Below, piece by piece: positions 34,092-44,940 of a DNA stretch of 64,000 bases; the stretch's first letter is position 1, and each line of letters opens with the position of its first letter. The translations under genes were made by a program, and so were the position numbers. The stretch spans positions 124,001-188,000 of the forward strand of contig VXIS01000040.1 of assembly GCA_008704415.1 (NCBI GenBank), given 5' to 3'. Below the pieces are notes generated by a model. That model saw only the letters and a program-made list of their open reading frames with translations, searched no databases and was not told the origin of the DNA. The DNA comes from Sphaerosporella brunnea (Eukaryota; Ascomycota; Pezizomycetes; Pezizales; Pyronemataceae).

Positions 34092-34859
34092 TAGGGCCTG
34101 TTTGGATAGGCCTCGGTATCGGTATCGTTCTAACATCGGTATCGGTAGCTAATTTTCGATACACCGAGCTCGGTAGTTGCAACTCGAACTGCTACTGACA
34201 CCGATGGGAGAACGTTTGGATGAACCCCTAAGTCATCGACGTGTACCACCATAGTGACATCATATTCCAACGACACAGTCCTCCAAGAGCCTGATGCTCT
34301 GACGCTCTGCCGCCGAATACCTGCCCTCAAACACAACCATTTTATTGTTGTGAGTTTTCACAAACTCAGACTCGGAGGTTGAGCTTCTGGTGGACTGGTT
34401 GTCGCGTTTCATGGTGGATAATTTTGACTGCTGGAGTTGGTGCAGGCGGTTCATCAAAATAATGGAATAATTTATGGTCACGCGAAAAATTGTGTGGCTA
34501 CGCGAGAGAGATAGCGAGGGGTGGATGCTCATACGGAGAGAAACTGACCTCTGGAGGTCAGTATAAATTTTCGCGTGCAGAGCCTCACGGTTCCGGTTCC
34601 GTTCTGATCTTTGAAGTTGGATACCGAGGTCACCCAAACGGCGTCTCGGTATTTCTGCTCTGAAGTTATGAAATACCGATACCGAGACCTATCCAAACAG
34701 GCCCTAAATTTTCGCGTGCAGAGCCTCACGGTTCCGGTTCCGTTCTGATCTTTGAAGTTGGATACCGAGGCCACCCAAACGGCATCTCGGTATTTCTGCT
34801 CTGAAGTTGGGAAATACCGCCGTTTCGCTAAAGTACCGAGCTATCCAAACAGGCCCTTA
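34092..34859. mobile_element. MITE with AGGGCCTGTTTGG ends and an internal 141-bp tandem duplication
   Basis: Left terminus TAGGGCCTGTTTGGATAGG at 34092. Two successive right termini, CTATCCAAACAGGCCCTA ending at 34706 and CTATCCAAACAGGCCCTT ending near 34858. The second exists because a ~141-bp block (TAAATTTTCGCGTGCAGAGC ... to the terminus) is repeated in tandem (about 34564-34704 and 34705-34845) with few changes. Several CGGTATCGG/ACCGATACC motifs occur near the ends. No coding potential. Terminal 13-15 bp resemble the element at 8999. Confidence 0.78.
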
Positions 34860-35029
34860 ATCGTTGACTGAAGCCATAATCACAGTATATCACTCGGATA
34901 TCTCTCTCATTTGTGCATTGCAAAAAATGCCAACAGATTGCGAGAGAAAAATGAACCATCGCTCCACCTGTATTCTACAATAGTACCCTCTTTTGCTCCA
35001 CGCCTCCCTTAACGCCTGCCCCAACAAGT

Positions 35030-36718
35030 TTACATACCCGGCGACACCAGCTTGCCCTGTTCCCTCGCGTTCGGGGGGCTTCAAAATTTGTTAGCATACT
35101 CCACCCAAATGGCTTCAGTAGGAGAGGAAACTTACTGTCCACCAGCCAACGCCATTCCGCCGTGAGCGGCGGCGTAATCGTGCATCCGCTTCTCTAGCTC
35201 TGGCCGGAAGTGCCGAATTAGGCCCTGTAGGGGCCATGCGAAGGCCTCTCCCAAAGCACAGATGGTGTGGCCCTCGACCTGCTTGGTCAGCTCCTGCAAC
35301 ATGTCGATTTCGCGGATGCGGCCCTGGCCTTTCTCGAATCGATTCATGATCTGGTAGGTCCATGTGGAGCCCTCACGGCAGGGTGTGCATTGGCTATGCC
35401 GCTGTCAGTACCCGGCGGGGAAAGTAGGGAAAAGGTGGCTTACCCGCAAGACTCGTGCTTGTAGAACTTGGACAACCGCGAAATCATGCGGACAACGTCA
35501 GTGCTCTTGTCCATGACGATGACGGCCGCGGTCCCCAGCCCGGACTGCGCATCCTTCAGGGCATCGAAGTCCATGAGCACGTCGTCACAGATGTGCTTGG
35601 GCAGAATGGGGGTGGAGGATCCACCGGGAATGACAGCGAGCAGGTTGTCCCAGCCGCCCCGGACACCACCACAGTGCTTCTCGATAAGATCTCGGAGGGG
35701 GATGGACATCTCCTCCTCGACGGTGCAGGGGTTATTGACGTGACCAGAGATACAGAAGAGCTTAGTACCAGAGTTTCTGTCGCGTCCGAACGAGTCGAAC
35801 CAGGCACCACCTCGTCGGCAGATAGTAGGGGCGACAGCCACAGTCTCAACGTTCGCGACAGTACTGGGGCATCCGAACAAACCGACGGCGGCAGGGAACG
35901 GCGGCTTCAGACGGGGCTTTCCGGGCTTCCCCTCCAAACTCTCAATGAGCGAAGTCTCCTCTCCGCACACGTACGCACCCATTCCACGGTGCACAAACAC
36001 GTCAAAGTCGTAACCGGACCCGCAGGCGTTCTTTCCGATCAGACCAGCGGTGTAGGCCTCCTGTATGGCGCGCTGAAGGACGGTAGCCTCATGGTAGAAC
36101 TCTCCACGGATGTAAATGTAGGCGGCAGTGGCGTTCATGGCGCGACCAGCAACCAGACATCCCTCAACCAGCTTGTGCGGGTCCTTGCGCATGATTTCAC
36201 GGTCCTTGCAGGTACCAGGCTCTCCTTCGTCTGCGTTGACGACAAGGTAACGAGGGGTGTTTCCCTTCTCCCATCCGGGAGGGTTCATGAACGACTATGT
36301 ACCCCACCATCGCAATCAGCCATCGCTCCACACACTCAAAGCAACAGTTTTGTCAACGCACCCATTTCAAACCCGAAGGGAAACCGGCACCACCACGTCC
36401 GCGCAATCCCGACGCCTTGATCTCGCTGATGATCCACTCGTGACCCTTCAGCAGGATCTCTTTTGTCTTGTACCAGTCTCCATACTTCTTGGCCGTCTTC
36501 AGGTCTAAGGGTTCCGGTCCATAGAGGTTCTGGAAGATCCTGTCCTGGTCTTGCAGACCGCCGAACTTGGTCTTCGTCGAAGTGGCCAACCCCCGGACCG
36601 CACCGGCAGTTGCGATTCGAAGTGGAAGTCGGGTAGTCTCGGCGACCGCGATTCGAACTGGAAGTCGTGTGGTCGCGGCGACCGCCGTCCAGGTCGTTGC
36701 GTTTCGCACAGCGAACAT
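35030..36718 (-). CDS. nuo-51: NADH:ubiquinone oxidoreductase 51-kDa subunit (NDUFV1 homologue)
   Basis: Peripheral-arm subunit of mitochondrial complex I that binds NADH, FMN and one 4Fe-4S cluster. Exons 36362-36718, 35444-36294, 35136-35393 and 35030-35078 give 504 residues. N terminus is a basic mitochondrial presequence containing a short internal duplication ([24 protein letters not shown]). [13 protein letters not shown] is the nucleotide-binding glycine loop; [34 protein letters not shown] sequence and [13 protein letters not shown] (cluster Cys) follow. Introns 36295-36361, 35394-35443 and 35079-35135 are GT-AG and in phase. The last exon is easy to miss: the frame meets a stop right after GGQ, but the GTAAGT there with a TGCTAAC branch site leads to a 49-nt exon ending [10 protein letters not shown], the expected C terminus. 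Confidence 0.96.
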
Positions 36719-37359
36719 TTCTGGAGGTCGAATTGAATACAGAGATGTTCTTCTTTCAAGAGCGAAATGAGTGGAGGGTGGGTAGGGTTGTGAAGCCTTC
36801 GCTATCTATTAGCGGTGGAGGCGAGAGGAGGGGGTAGGGTTATCACATAATCGCGAACGCTGATTGGCTTCCGGCTACAGGGTCTGCCACAGCTGCCCCA
36901 GTCCGAGTTGACAAGCAGCAACCAGCATCACAAACCCAAAACGGATTCTTAGGCGATTAATAATCAATTCACACCGAACACACAGTCTTTGCCTGGAGAA
37001 AATACAACATGAAGCCAAAGAATTGCGAAGGCGTTACTGCATCTGCCACGGGAAAAGCAAACACAGAGGACTTTTCGGGCAGAAAGAATGCAATCCAAAA
37101 AAAGAAAAAAATACAGACCATCATGCAGCACACAAATATCAGCCCAGCCGACGACCTCTCGTGAGAAATCAACCATCTAGCAGTTGAGAAGAAAACAAAT
37201 GGGATGGTAACCTGGGAAGAACATAAGTGCGTGACATCGTTGCGAACAAATAGAAGAACCCCCAAACATGCAGCAAAAAACCAAAACCTCCCACCCCTCC
37301 GAATTCCGTGTGTGTTGCCGTGGTCATTAACATCTACAAAAAAAATATCCGGAAATATG
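36719..37359. other. Upstream of the 51-kDa gene, downstream of the acidic gene
   Basis: Promoter of the complex I gene with a CCAAT box. No additional gene seen. Confidence 0.45.
36863..36867 (-). promoter_or_regulatory. CCAAT box upstream of the complex I 51-kDa gene
   Basis: CCAAT (AAGCCAATCAGCG read on the minus strand) about 145 bp before the ATG. Hap-complex CCAAT boxes commonly control respiratory genes in fungi, so this is a plausible site. Confidence 0.45.
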
Positions 37360-37992
37360 TCATGCCTTCTCCGTCGTGGATGTTTCCGCCATCTTTTCGG
37401 CCTTCTCCACAGCATCCCCCTCATCTTGCTGCGCAGCCCCTGCGGGCTTCTCATCGTCCGCCCTCTTGCTGTGCCCATAAAACTCCCCCGGGGCAATCTC
37501 TCTGCTCTCAAACGTGGTGATAGGGCTCCTGATATCAAGAGCCCTGAGCCCTTCGCTCAAAAACTCATCCTCCTCATCCTCCAGCAACTCCCGTATCTTG
37601 GCTTCATGCGTTGAATCGATCTTCCTTCGGTACAGAGTTCCCTCCAGCTCCTCGTCCTCCTCATCGGAGCTCTGCTCATCGTCAGAAATCGCAGATATCG
37701 CTGGCCATCCCCAACTTACGTCGAAATCACCCATGCTGTCTATCCCCTCAGCCTCCTTTTCGGCGTCTTCGAGTTGCGTTCGGTGCTGGGCACGCTTGAC
37801 GTTCAAAGGTAGGGGAGGCGCTGGCGGTGGATCGGAGGGAGCGGTCGTGAACGATACATCGTCGTCATCGTCGTCATCTTCGTCCGAAGATTCGAATTTG
37901 TCGACGTTGCTGATTTCTTGGGAGATGTAGTTTGCGAACTTGCACACACCGCAGCTGGTCAGCGTTGGTTCTCCAAGAAACGTTTCCACCAT
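37360..37992 (-). CDS. Acidic ORF; 3' exon of the SAPS gene or a separate small gene
   Basis: Open frame of 210 codons, with Asp/Glu/Ser tracts (ESSDEDDDDDDD, DDEQSSDEEDEELEG) and a Pro/Leu patch. There is a usable ATG at 37992 (MVETFLGEPTLT). However, a GCTGACC branch-like site followed by GTGCAAG lies just before FANYISQEISNVDKFESS. That stretch resembles what I recall from the C-terminal tail of fungal Sit4-associated SAPS proteins, whose gene lies immediately upstream on the same strand. It may therefore be the last exon of that gene rather than a gene of its own. I could not define a convincing intron across 37961-38330. Low-complexity sequence makes other assignments weak. Confidence 0.55.
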   Translation of the reverse strand: MVETFLGEPTLTSCGVCKFANYISQEISNVDKFESSDEDDDDDDDVSFTTAPSDPPPAPPLPLNVKRAQHRTQLEDAEKEAEGIDSMGDFDVSWGWPAISAISDDEQSSDEEDEELEGTLYRRKIDSTHEAKIRELLEDEEDEFLSEGLRALDIRSPITTFESREIAPGEFYGHSKRADDEKPAGAAQQDEGDAVEKAEKMAETSTTEKA

Positions 37993-38251
37993 GATGACAT
38001 CGAGACCAGGGGATAAGAAAACGAGAGAAATCTAGTCATTTGCTGAAGGGGTAGGGCTAAGGTAAGAAAGACAACAAATCTGCTGATAAGAGGTCTGGGG
38101 TATACTCCCTGCACTCTGGCAAACAGAAAACACAACGTATGCTCTAAAACCGTCTAACGCCAGAAGGTATAACAAAAAGGAAAACAAGCCGGTACTTTTA
38201 CAAAACCACCCATAGGCATACACAACATGACAACGACAGTCATATCTATCT

Positions 38252-41200
38252 TCATAGATATGATATGTCGTCATCAAACAGGTCTTCGATGTCATCAAAA
38301 AATATGTCACTGAGGTCACCCACTTGATCGCTGCTGCCACTCAGCCCCAATCTGGTAACATCCTCCTCATCGTCGTCGTGCTCCATGTCGTCGTCTTCCT
38401 CGTCGCTAGAAGAGCCGAAGCCGCTGAGAAGACCGCCTTCCCGTCCGCTTCCCGAACTTCCGCCACCATTGCCGTTGGCCAAGTCGATGCTGTCCAAACC
38501 ACCCCCGAGAGTCATTTGGCCGGCGCTGGAGTTACTATTGAACACCTGGGCTTGCGCCGCGCTCATTCCCCCGATTCGAGGCCCCGAGTGCATGTCTGGC
38601 CTCACACCGCCCAGTATGGCGTTGTCTCGTTCTCTCGTTGCCGCGAGCGTCTCCTCCACGTATTCAATCCATACTGGATCCGACACCTTCTGCAGCACCT
38701 TTGGACCAAGAACCTCTGGAGGATGCCGTTCGGCGAACTTAACAACCTCTTCAGCCACCAGAGTGAGATGTCCCATATATCCAAGCCTCATCTTCTTTTC
38801 GGCTTCGAACCTATCAGAATACTTTTGGCCTTCCACAATTCGCTCCGTGATTCGCCCTGCCACAAACAGGTCAATCGCCAAAGCACGGTTGTATCCTCGA
38901 TCCATAGGTCCATTGAAAACTTGTTGGACAACATCGTACACCACGTTGTGAAGGAAGTTGTTCCATGGGAATCGGAAGAAAAAGTCCTATCTTCGTCAGT
39001 ACATGACTCCTTACGTTGCTCAAAACAAGCCATACCAGAATCGTTGGGACGACTTGATGCTCCACAAACATCATTTTCAGGTGGTCACCGACCACTGGTC
39101 TTCCATCCAAGTCCGGCTCAACCAGGACCTGGTATTCAGTGTAGCTGGATTCAAACGAACCCACCGAGCGGATGCTGACATCTCCCTCGGCTATCGTGGT
39201 ATCAGGAGTGCTGTTGAGATCCATCAAGTTCTCTTCCTCATCCTGTGGTGGCGTGATGACAGTCTTGGCCTCTTCCGGCAAAGGAGGAAGCTCCGCAACT
39301 AGTCTTTCGGCAGAAATCTCGAGGGGCTTTTGCGGCAGCGAGTCGGTAGAAGCCTTCAGACCTTCCACCAACAACTTTTCTCCTTCACGGGCTTCGTCAT
39401 CTGCGCCTGTTCCGGTGGATGCAGGGGGTGAAGGTGCTTTGGGAACGTCCTGCTGCGCCGGTGACTCGCCACTCGCCTGAGAGAGTTGTGCTTCAGATTT
39501 TTCAGCCCCCGAAAAGAGTGCCGGCGCCTCTTCCATCTTGACGTCACCCTGTGGCTTAGTCTCTTCAGGCTTGTTGTCCGTGGCAGATTTTTCTGCTTCT
39601 TCTGCCCGAATTTTGGTCGGGGTTTTGTCAAGCCTAGGAATGTCATCTGCAGGTATTGGGGCCACCACAACGGGTGCACCAATATCTCGAGCCTCAGCTT
39701 CCTTTAAAGCTGTTAATGGCTCGCCGACAAAAAGGTCCTCTTCGTCCTCCCTCTTGCTGTGGCTCGTGATATCAGAAGATGGCAGGTCTGGAAATCCCAT
39801 ATACACGTCAGACCTGACGTCCTCCAACATCTCAGACACTAATACATCTTCAAAATCTTCTTCTGCGTCGTCCGACATTTCAACGCCGCCGTTTTGAACC
39901 TGCAGAGGCGCCTTTTCCACAACGACGCCTTCGGTGCTCCCGTGAAGATCGCCAAGACCATCTGTAATCATATGTTGAAGGCGCTCCTGCTTTAATCGTT
40001 CCCTCTCACGGTCCCTTTCTTTCACATATCTCTCGCCCCCCTTCTCGTTCAAAAGGCCCATGTTACTGCAATGCAGCAGCTCTGCCATAAGCTCGCAGGT
40101 CTTGAACCTATCAAATCCCAGCGGTTCTATTGTACCGCCGAAGGCCACCTTAAGCTCGCGCTTGGCCCCCTCCTTTGTCAATCCATGTGACATGATGAGT
40201 TTCATGAAGTCTGGGACATGGCTGGCGAAGAGTCGTAGCAAAGTGCCTAGGTATATTGGATCTCGCGATGATGGAATGCTCTCTACCCCCGTGCCGATCT
40301 CAGGGTCGTAATCAGAGTTGTTCTTTCTGATTACTTCGATGATGATTCCCACGCCAACCGTCAAGGGGTTCCCGCCCTTTAGCATGTCCGCTATTAGCTT
40401 CTCAATGCACTCTTGCGAGACCAGCTGCCGCGTGAGATCGTTCGGTCCGATACATGACTGTTCGTTCTGCGACGCGTTGGCGGATATCGTGATCAGGGCC
40501 TTGATGAAGTCACCGCTGGCCGTTTGCGTAGACTGGCTATGTTCGTTGGAAAGGAACGACAGTAATAGCGGGATGAGGTTTTGCGAGTGCAGCCACTGAA
40601 AGTATGCGAAATCAGCTCAGTGGCCTTCAAACATTGATGCCACGGTGACGGACATCTACTATACCCGCTCCACCCTCACATTTCTCCATGCTTATTATCT
40701 TGAGCAGTAAGTCCATTATCATGGGACAATCCACGTGCTTCAAAATCCGCGGCACTATCCCATGCAGGCTTTTTATAAACGCCATCATCTCTTCCGTCTT
40801 CTTGTCCAACAATACCTCGTTGACCTTCGTAAAGTAACTAGCTTGCAACGGATCTAGTGGCGGTGAGCGTTCCAGAAAACCCCAAAACATTCGGAGGTGC
40901 TCGGTGTTCTGCATTAGAGATTCCAGCAGCGACCAGGCCTCGCTCGACAAGACTTCGCACGCCACGAAGGAGTACTTTAAGCGTGCCTTTTCGCCTTTCT
41001 CCCGTTCCGCCTCGAGTTCCATGCGATCGCCATCGTACTCATCGTCCGGCTGGCCATCCTTTTTTGGTGACGGCGGGGGCAGGGATGCCGGTTTTGGAGC
41101 TATCACGTACTCGAGCAGACGTCTCAGTACCTTCTCGTCCCGTAGAAACTCTAGGAGCTTTGTATTATGCTGCTTCAGCTCCTGGATCAGATCTGATTCG

Positions 41201-41289
41201 TCGAGCAGTTCCTCTAGCGTTACATCGGGCTTCTCAAGGATCGTATCCAAAGTCGATATGTTTGCATATCCGCCGAATCGCCAGAACAT
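38252..41289 (-). CDS. SAPS-domain Sit4 (PP6-type) phosphatase-associated protein
   Basis: Regulatory subunit that binds the Sit4/PP6 phosphatase (Sap155/185/190 family). Exons 40654-41289, 39036-40595 and 38252-38986 give 976 residues. Starts MFWRFGGYANISTLDTILEK. The SAPS helical repeats run through ILEKPDVTLEELLDESDLIQ, LRMFWGFLE, GHQ-type loops and FRFPWNNFLHNVVYDVVQQV with VFNGPMD, the family signature. A disordered insert (about residues 520-660) rich in Glu/Pro/Ser splits the two halves. The C terminus is acidic (DEEDDDMEHDDDEED). Introns 40596-40653 and 38987-39035 are GT-AG with CTGAC/CTGAT-like branch sites. The stop at 38252 may be avoided by splicing to the acidic exon at 37360-37992; if so, the present C terminus is not final. 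Confidence 0.9.
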
Positions 41290-43590
41290 GGCTGGGGACT
41301 ACTGCTGACGCGATGGCGGGGTGAGAGATGATGGCGTGGCGGGGTATCGATCGAGGTTGTGGGTTTGTGAGAATGGTGGAGTTAGATGGTTTGGGCTAGC
41401 AACCACACACCCCGGTGACGAAATTGCGGCGGCAGGACGTAGAAATGGAAGTTTGTCTTTGCCTGTCTGGGGGCACATCCCGAGCTGTCAGCCATCCCTC
41501 GTCCAGGCAGCAACACCACACTCGCACACTCGATGCTGTAGCCACGAGCCCAGCACGTGGTTATGGAGATGTGCGATGAATGGGGGGGGGGGTGGGCAAA
41601 ACAGCACATGATGTGCCACGAGGCTCCCGGACGCATTGCGAGCGTGCAGCTTAGGTGAATGAGGGGCAGATGCAAGCAAGCACAGCACGGCGACTGAGTG
41701 GGAGCGAGCGGGCTCTCTCACTTGCGGGTGCGGCAGAGCGGGTTTGCTCAAGGCAACAGATGGCAGCAAACCACCGACTGGACACTCACTGATGGAGTTT
41801 GAACTGCAGATCCCGTCAAGATTACTGGCGGAGGAGTGATCTCGGGTTGGTGTTGCGAGTGCGGGGGATGAAGGTGGACTCGTTTCCTTTTTTTTATTTT
41901 TTTTGGAGAGGCGATGGGAAATGGAGCTCGCCGAAGGAGTGGTTCAGAAGAATTTGAAGGGTTCTTCAGCAACAACCAACCAACCCTGGAAGGCGAGATG
42001 AAGAGAACGCGATAACAGCCCTGGCAGTGCAACCGTAGTATGCAGATGGACTGGTGGGACTGGAGCTGACGCCGGAGAGAAAGAGAATTTGGTGGGCTAG
42101 GGGGGAAACCCCTTCTACACAGCGGCATCCATGAGCCTGGCAACCACAGCATGCTCGCTCTGTGCTGCAGAAGATTTATTAGTGGATCCCAAACCTGCAA
42201 GCCAGAATCTCCCGATTGCTGCTCTGGATAGATACATACAACCCACAGCGCTTCCCCATTCAGGCGAGCGAGAACGATATGAGATATGTACTTACTCTAG
42301 TACATAAGTGGCACGCGACAAATCCGGAAATAGGTGGAGTGGTCAAAGCTCCTTCTTACCCTCGTCCTCGGGTTTCATATCGATAAAGAACCACGGCCGG
42401 TGCTCAAGCCATGACGATTCACGATCCATCGCGATCCATATTTCGAAAATTCCACTCCAACCACATGGCTTTCTTCCCGCTTGGCCTCCGCTTCTCCCGC
42501 AGAATCCTACATACTCTACCCTGCGAAGAACCACCCCGAAACGACTGGGCGTTATGTATGAGCTGTCATTTCTCTAACGTCAACCTGCAGATGCGTATTA
42601 CTCTGCAGTGGCCATCAGCACTCTTCGTCAAATCCAATCGCGATTGGATCAACACGCCTGAATGACGATGTTTGCCGGCGCTCATAAATTCTCACTCGAA
42701 AAGCTTGGGGATTGCTGGTGGTCCACAAATCGCAAGTCATAGTCTTCCGCATCTTCTCTATCTCTATCGGAGTCAATTTTGATACAGCCATATTGAGGGA
42801 GCCAAAAAATTAAATGCTGGAGGATCTTGAACTGGTTACTTATTAGAGGTTTTCCACCCACCCAAATGGGAACTCAGCCCATTAGTCTAAACTGGTTTAT
42901 CTTGATCATCTTGAGCTTGAGAGATGTGTTCTGTCAGCTGCTGGTTCAGTCAATCCTTTCGGTGATTATTGGCTGTAGACGATTCATCATATGGTGCAGG
43001 CAGCTATAAACCTGGTCGTCGGAGATGGACGACCACAATCAATGCCGGTATCCCCGCGTCCGAACTCAGAGCAAAACAAGCGTTCAGCACCTAATGCAGA
43101 TGCGCTCTACAACCCAACGTTTTCCATTCCACTGTTTCTGCAGTTGCGTGCTGCTTATTTTCCGACGAAAATATCCGTGCGACGACTAGGTTTATAGCTG
43201 CCTGCACCAAGTAAGACTTTTTGCTCTCACCTTTTGCGTTCCCTTGGTTGGGCGGACAGTCTCTAATAACTATGCGTTCCCGATTTCCAGGCAGCTCAGC
43301 TCATCAGCCTGGCGGAATGATGTAAACTCAAGCTAGTGCTTTCTCCATGATGGTGCCTAGGAAGACAAGCTGCGTTGACATTTAGGGGGTTTGTCTGGCT
43401 GTTTGGCAGTATCGCGGCGTTGGTATTGAAGAAGGCGGCCAGTTGAGTCATGCCAAAGCATCCCGCCAAGCCCCCCCCCCAGATTACGCCGTGTAACCTG
43501 ATGAGGCGGCTCCACACCCCACCTCCCACGTTCACCATTCACCGCCGCAACCACAAGCATCACGGCAAAGCAACTCCGCAAACACTCTCG
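41290..43590. other. 2.3-kb gene-poor interval
   Basis: Upstream of the SAPS gene (minus) and of VPS60 (plus). Several unspliced frames of 60-150 codons exist (for example around 42411-42665), but they lack motifs and I do not support them. Contains short C and G runs (about 41581, 43479). No inverted repeat recognised. Confidence 0.4.
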
Positions 43591-44607
43591 ATGAACCGCC
43601 TATTTGGTGCCAAAACCACCGCGCCCAAGCCGACGCTACAGGGAGCTATCAGCAACGTGAGCGCGTTCCGGGCTACTAAACTTCCAGAAGCTCTTCCTTG
43701 ACAATCTTCTAGCTTGACACGCGAATCGAATCGATCGACGTACAGCTCGCAAAGATCAATGCCGAGCTCACCACCTACCAGCAGCGAATATCCAAGATGC
43801 GCGACGGACCGGGGAAACAAGCGTTGAAGCAGAAGGTCCCATTCCCTCCCGTCCACCAACACGGCGCGAGCCTAAAGCTCACGCGGCGCGCCTTAGGCAA
43901 TTAAAGTGCTCCAACGTCGCAAAATGTATGAGACACAAAAGGAACAGCTGGAGCAGCAATCGTGGAATATGCAGCAGGCGGGGATGATGCAAGACAACCT
44001 GAAGAGTCTGTCCACCTTTTCGTTCCTCTCGATCTGTGTACTACTCCCGCTGCTGGTGTTGCCCTGGAGTGATGCCGGAAAAGCGGTGGGGTTGTTGTAT
44101 AGCTTGTCCTGGGCTTGGGCTGTGCTGACCCGGCGACGGAGGGTGGCAGACGTCATGGTCACTGTCGACGCGATGAAAACTACCAACAAGGAGCTGAGGA
44201 AGCAGTATGGGAAGGTCAATATCGATAAAAGTGAGCCCACCCTTGTTTATTGCCGAGGTTTGCGGCTAGAACTAATGGTTTTTTAGTTGAGCAAATGCAG
44301 GATGAGATGGCGGACCTTATGGATATCGGCAACGATATCCAGGAGTCTATATCGAGATCATATGATATCCCTGATGGTGACTCCTGCAACTGCGCTTCCT
44401 CCGTGCACATTGCTAATCAGATACACAGAGGTCGATGAGGCTGAACTCGATGCTGAGCTCGAAGCTCTAGGCGATGAAATCGAACTCGGTGGAGGCTGGG
44501 AAGCCGAGAGCTCTACCGCAGTTCCGGGTTTCCTTGAAGATGCCGGCGGTGTTCCCGAGTTTCTTGACGAGCCGCCTGTGCCTGGCAAGATTAAGGAAGC
44601 TGTTTAG
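43591..44607 (+). CDS. VPS60: ESCRT-III related protein Vps60 (CHMP5)
   Basis: Snf7-family coiled-coil protein of the late endosome, binding the Vta1-Vps4 disassembly machine. Six exons, 43591-43656, 43713-43835, 43897-44005, 44150-44230, 44287-44376 and 44429-44607, sum to 648 nt (215 residues), the normal size. Starts MNRLFGAKTTAPKPTLQ. Basic helix 1-2 has DTRIESIDVQLAKINAEL and QALKQK/VLQRRKMYE. TVDAMKTTNKELRKQYGK and IEQMQDEMADLMD follow. Acidic C-terminal half ends PGFLEDAG ... PPVPGKIKEAV. The donor at 44006 was picked because it gives NLKNVMVTVDAMK, aligned in length with CHMP5; a weaker donor four bases on would add residues. The 144-bp intron 44006-44149 is the longest; the others are 52-61 bp. 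Confidence 0.94.
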
Positions 44608-44940
44608 TCGGATCGAGTTCTTCATATGTCGACATGCCAACGTTTCTTTCTTTTTTAGTTTGCTAATGCTGTTGGTGGATTTTTGTCCCACAATTTGCGG
44701 ATAAACTCGTGGCCCCCTGCCTGCTGTTTTATACTCTGGAGTTGGGTATTTTATAGGTGTTTTGTATTACTAGGCATACAACGTGGAAACACGCCAGATG
44801 AGTCTCATTGAGCGAGAATTGCTTGACATGAAACGGATATCCTGCGTGAATTCTCTAGAAACTAGCATCATCGAAACTTTTGACCACCGTATTACGCCTG
44901 AAAAAAATGATGCACACCAATCGCAACACTGAGCCCTCGG
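44608..44940. other. Convergent 3' region VPS60/DBP4
   Basis: 3' flanks of both genes. Nothing else seen. Confidence 0.5.

Noticed and set aside
41488..42200. Minus-strand frames of 93-150 codons upstream of the SAPS gene
   Set aside because: No motif, and composition like non-coding promoter DNA.
42308..42665. Possible small gene(s) with overlapping frames at 42.3-42.7 kb
   Set aside because: Two frames of similar length overlap, neither with motifs, splice support or strong start context.
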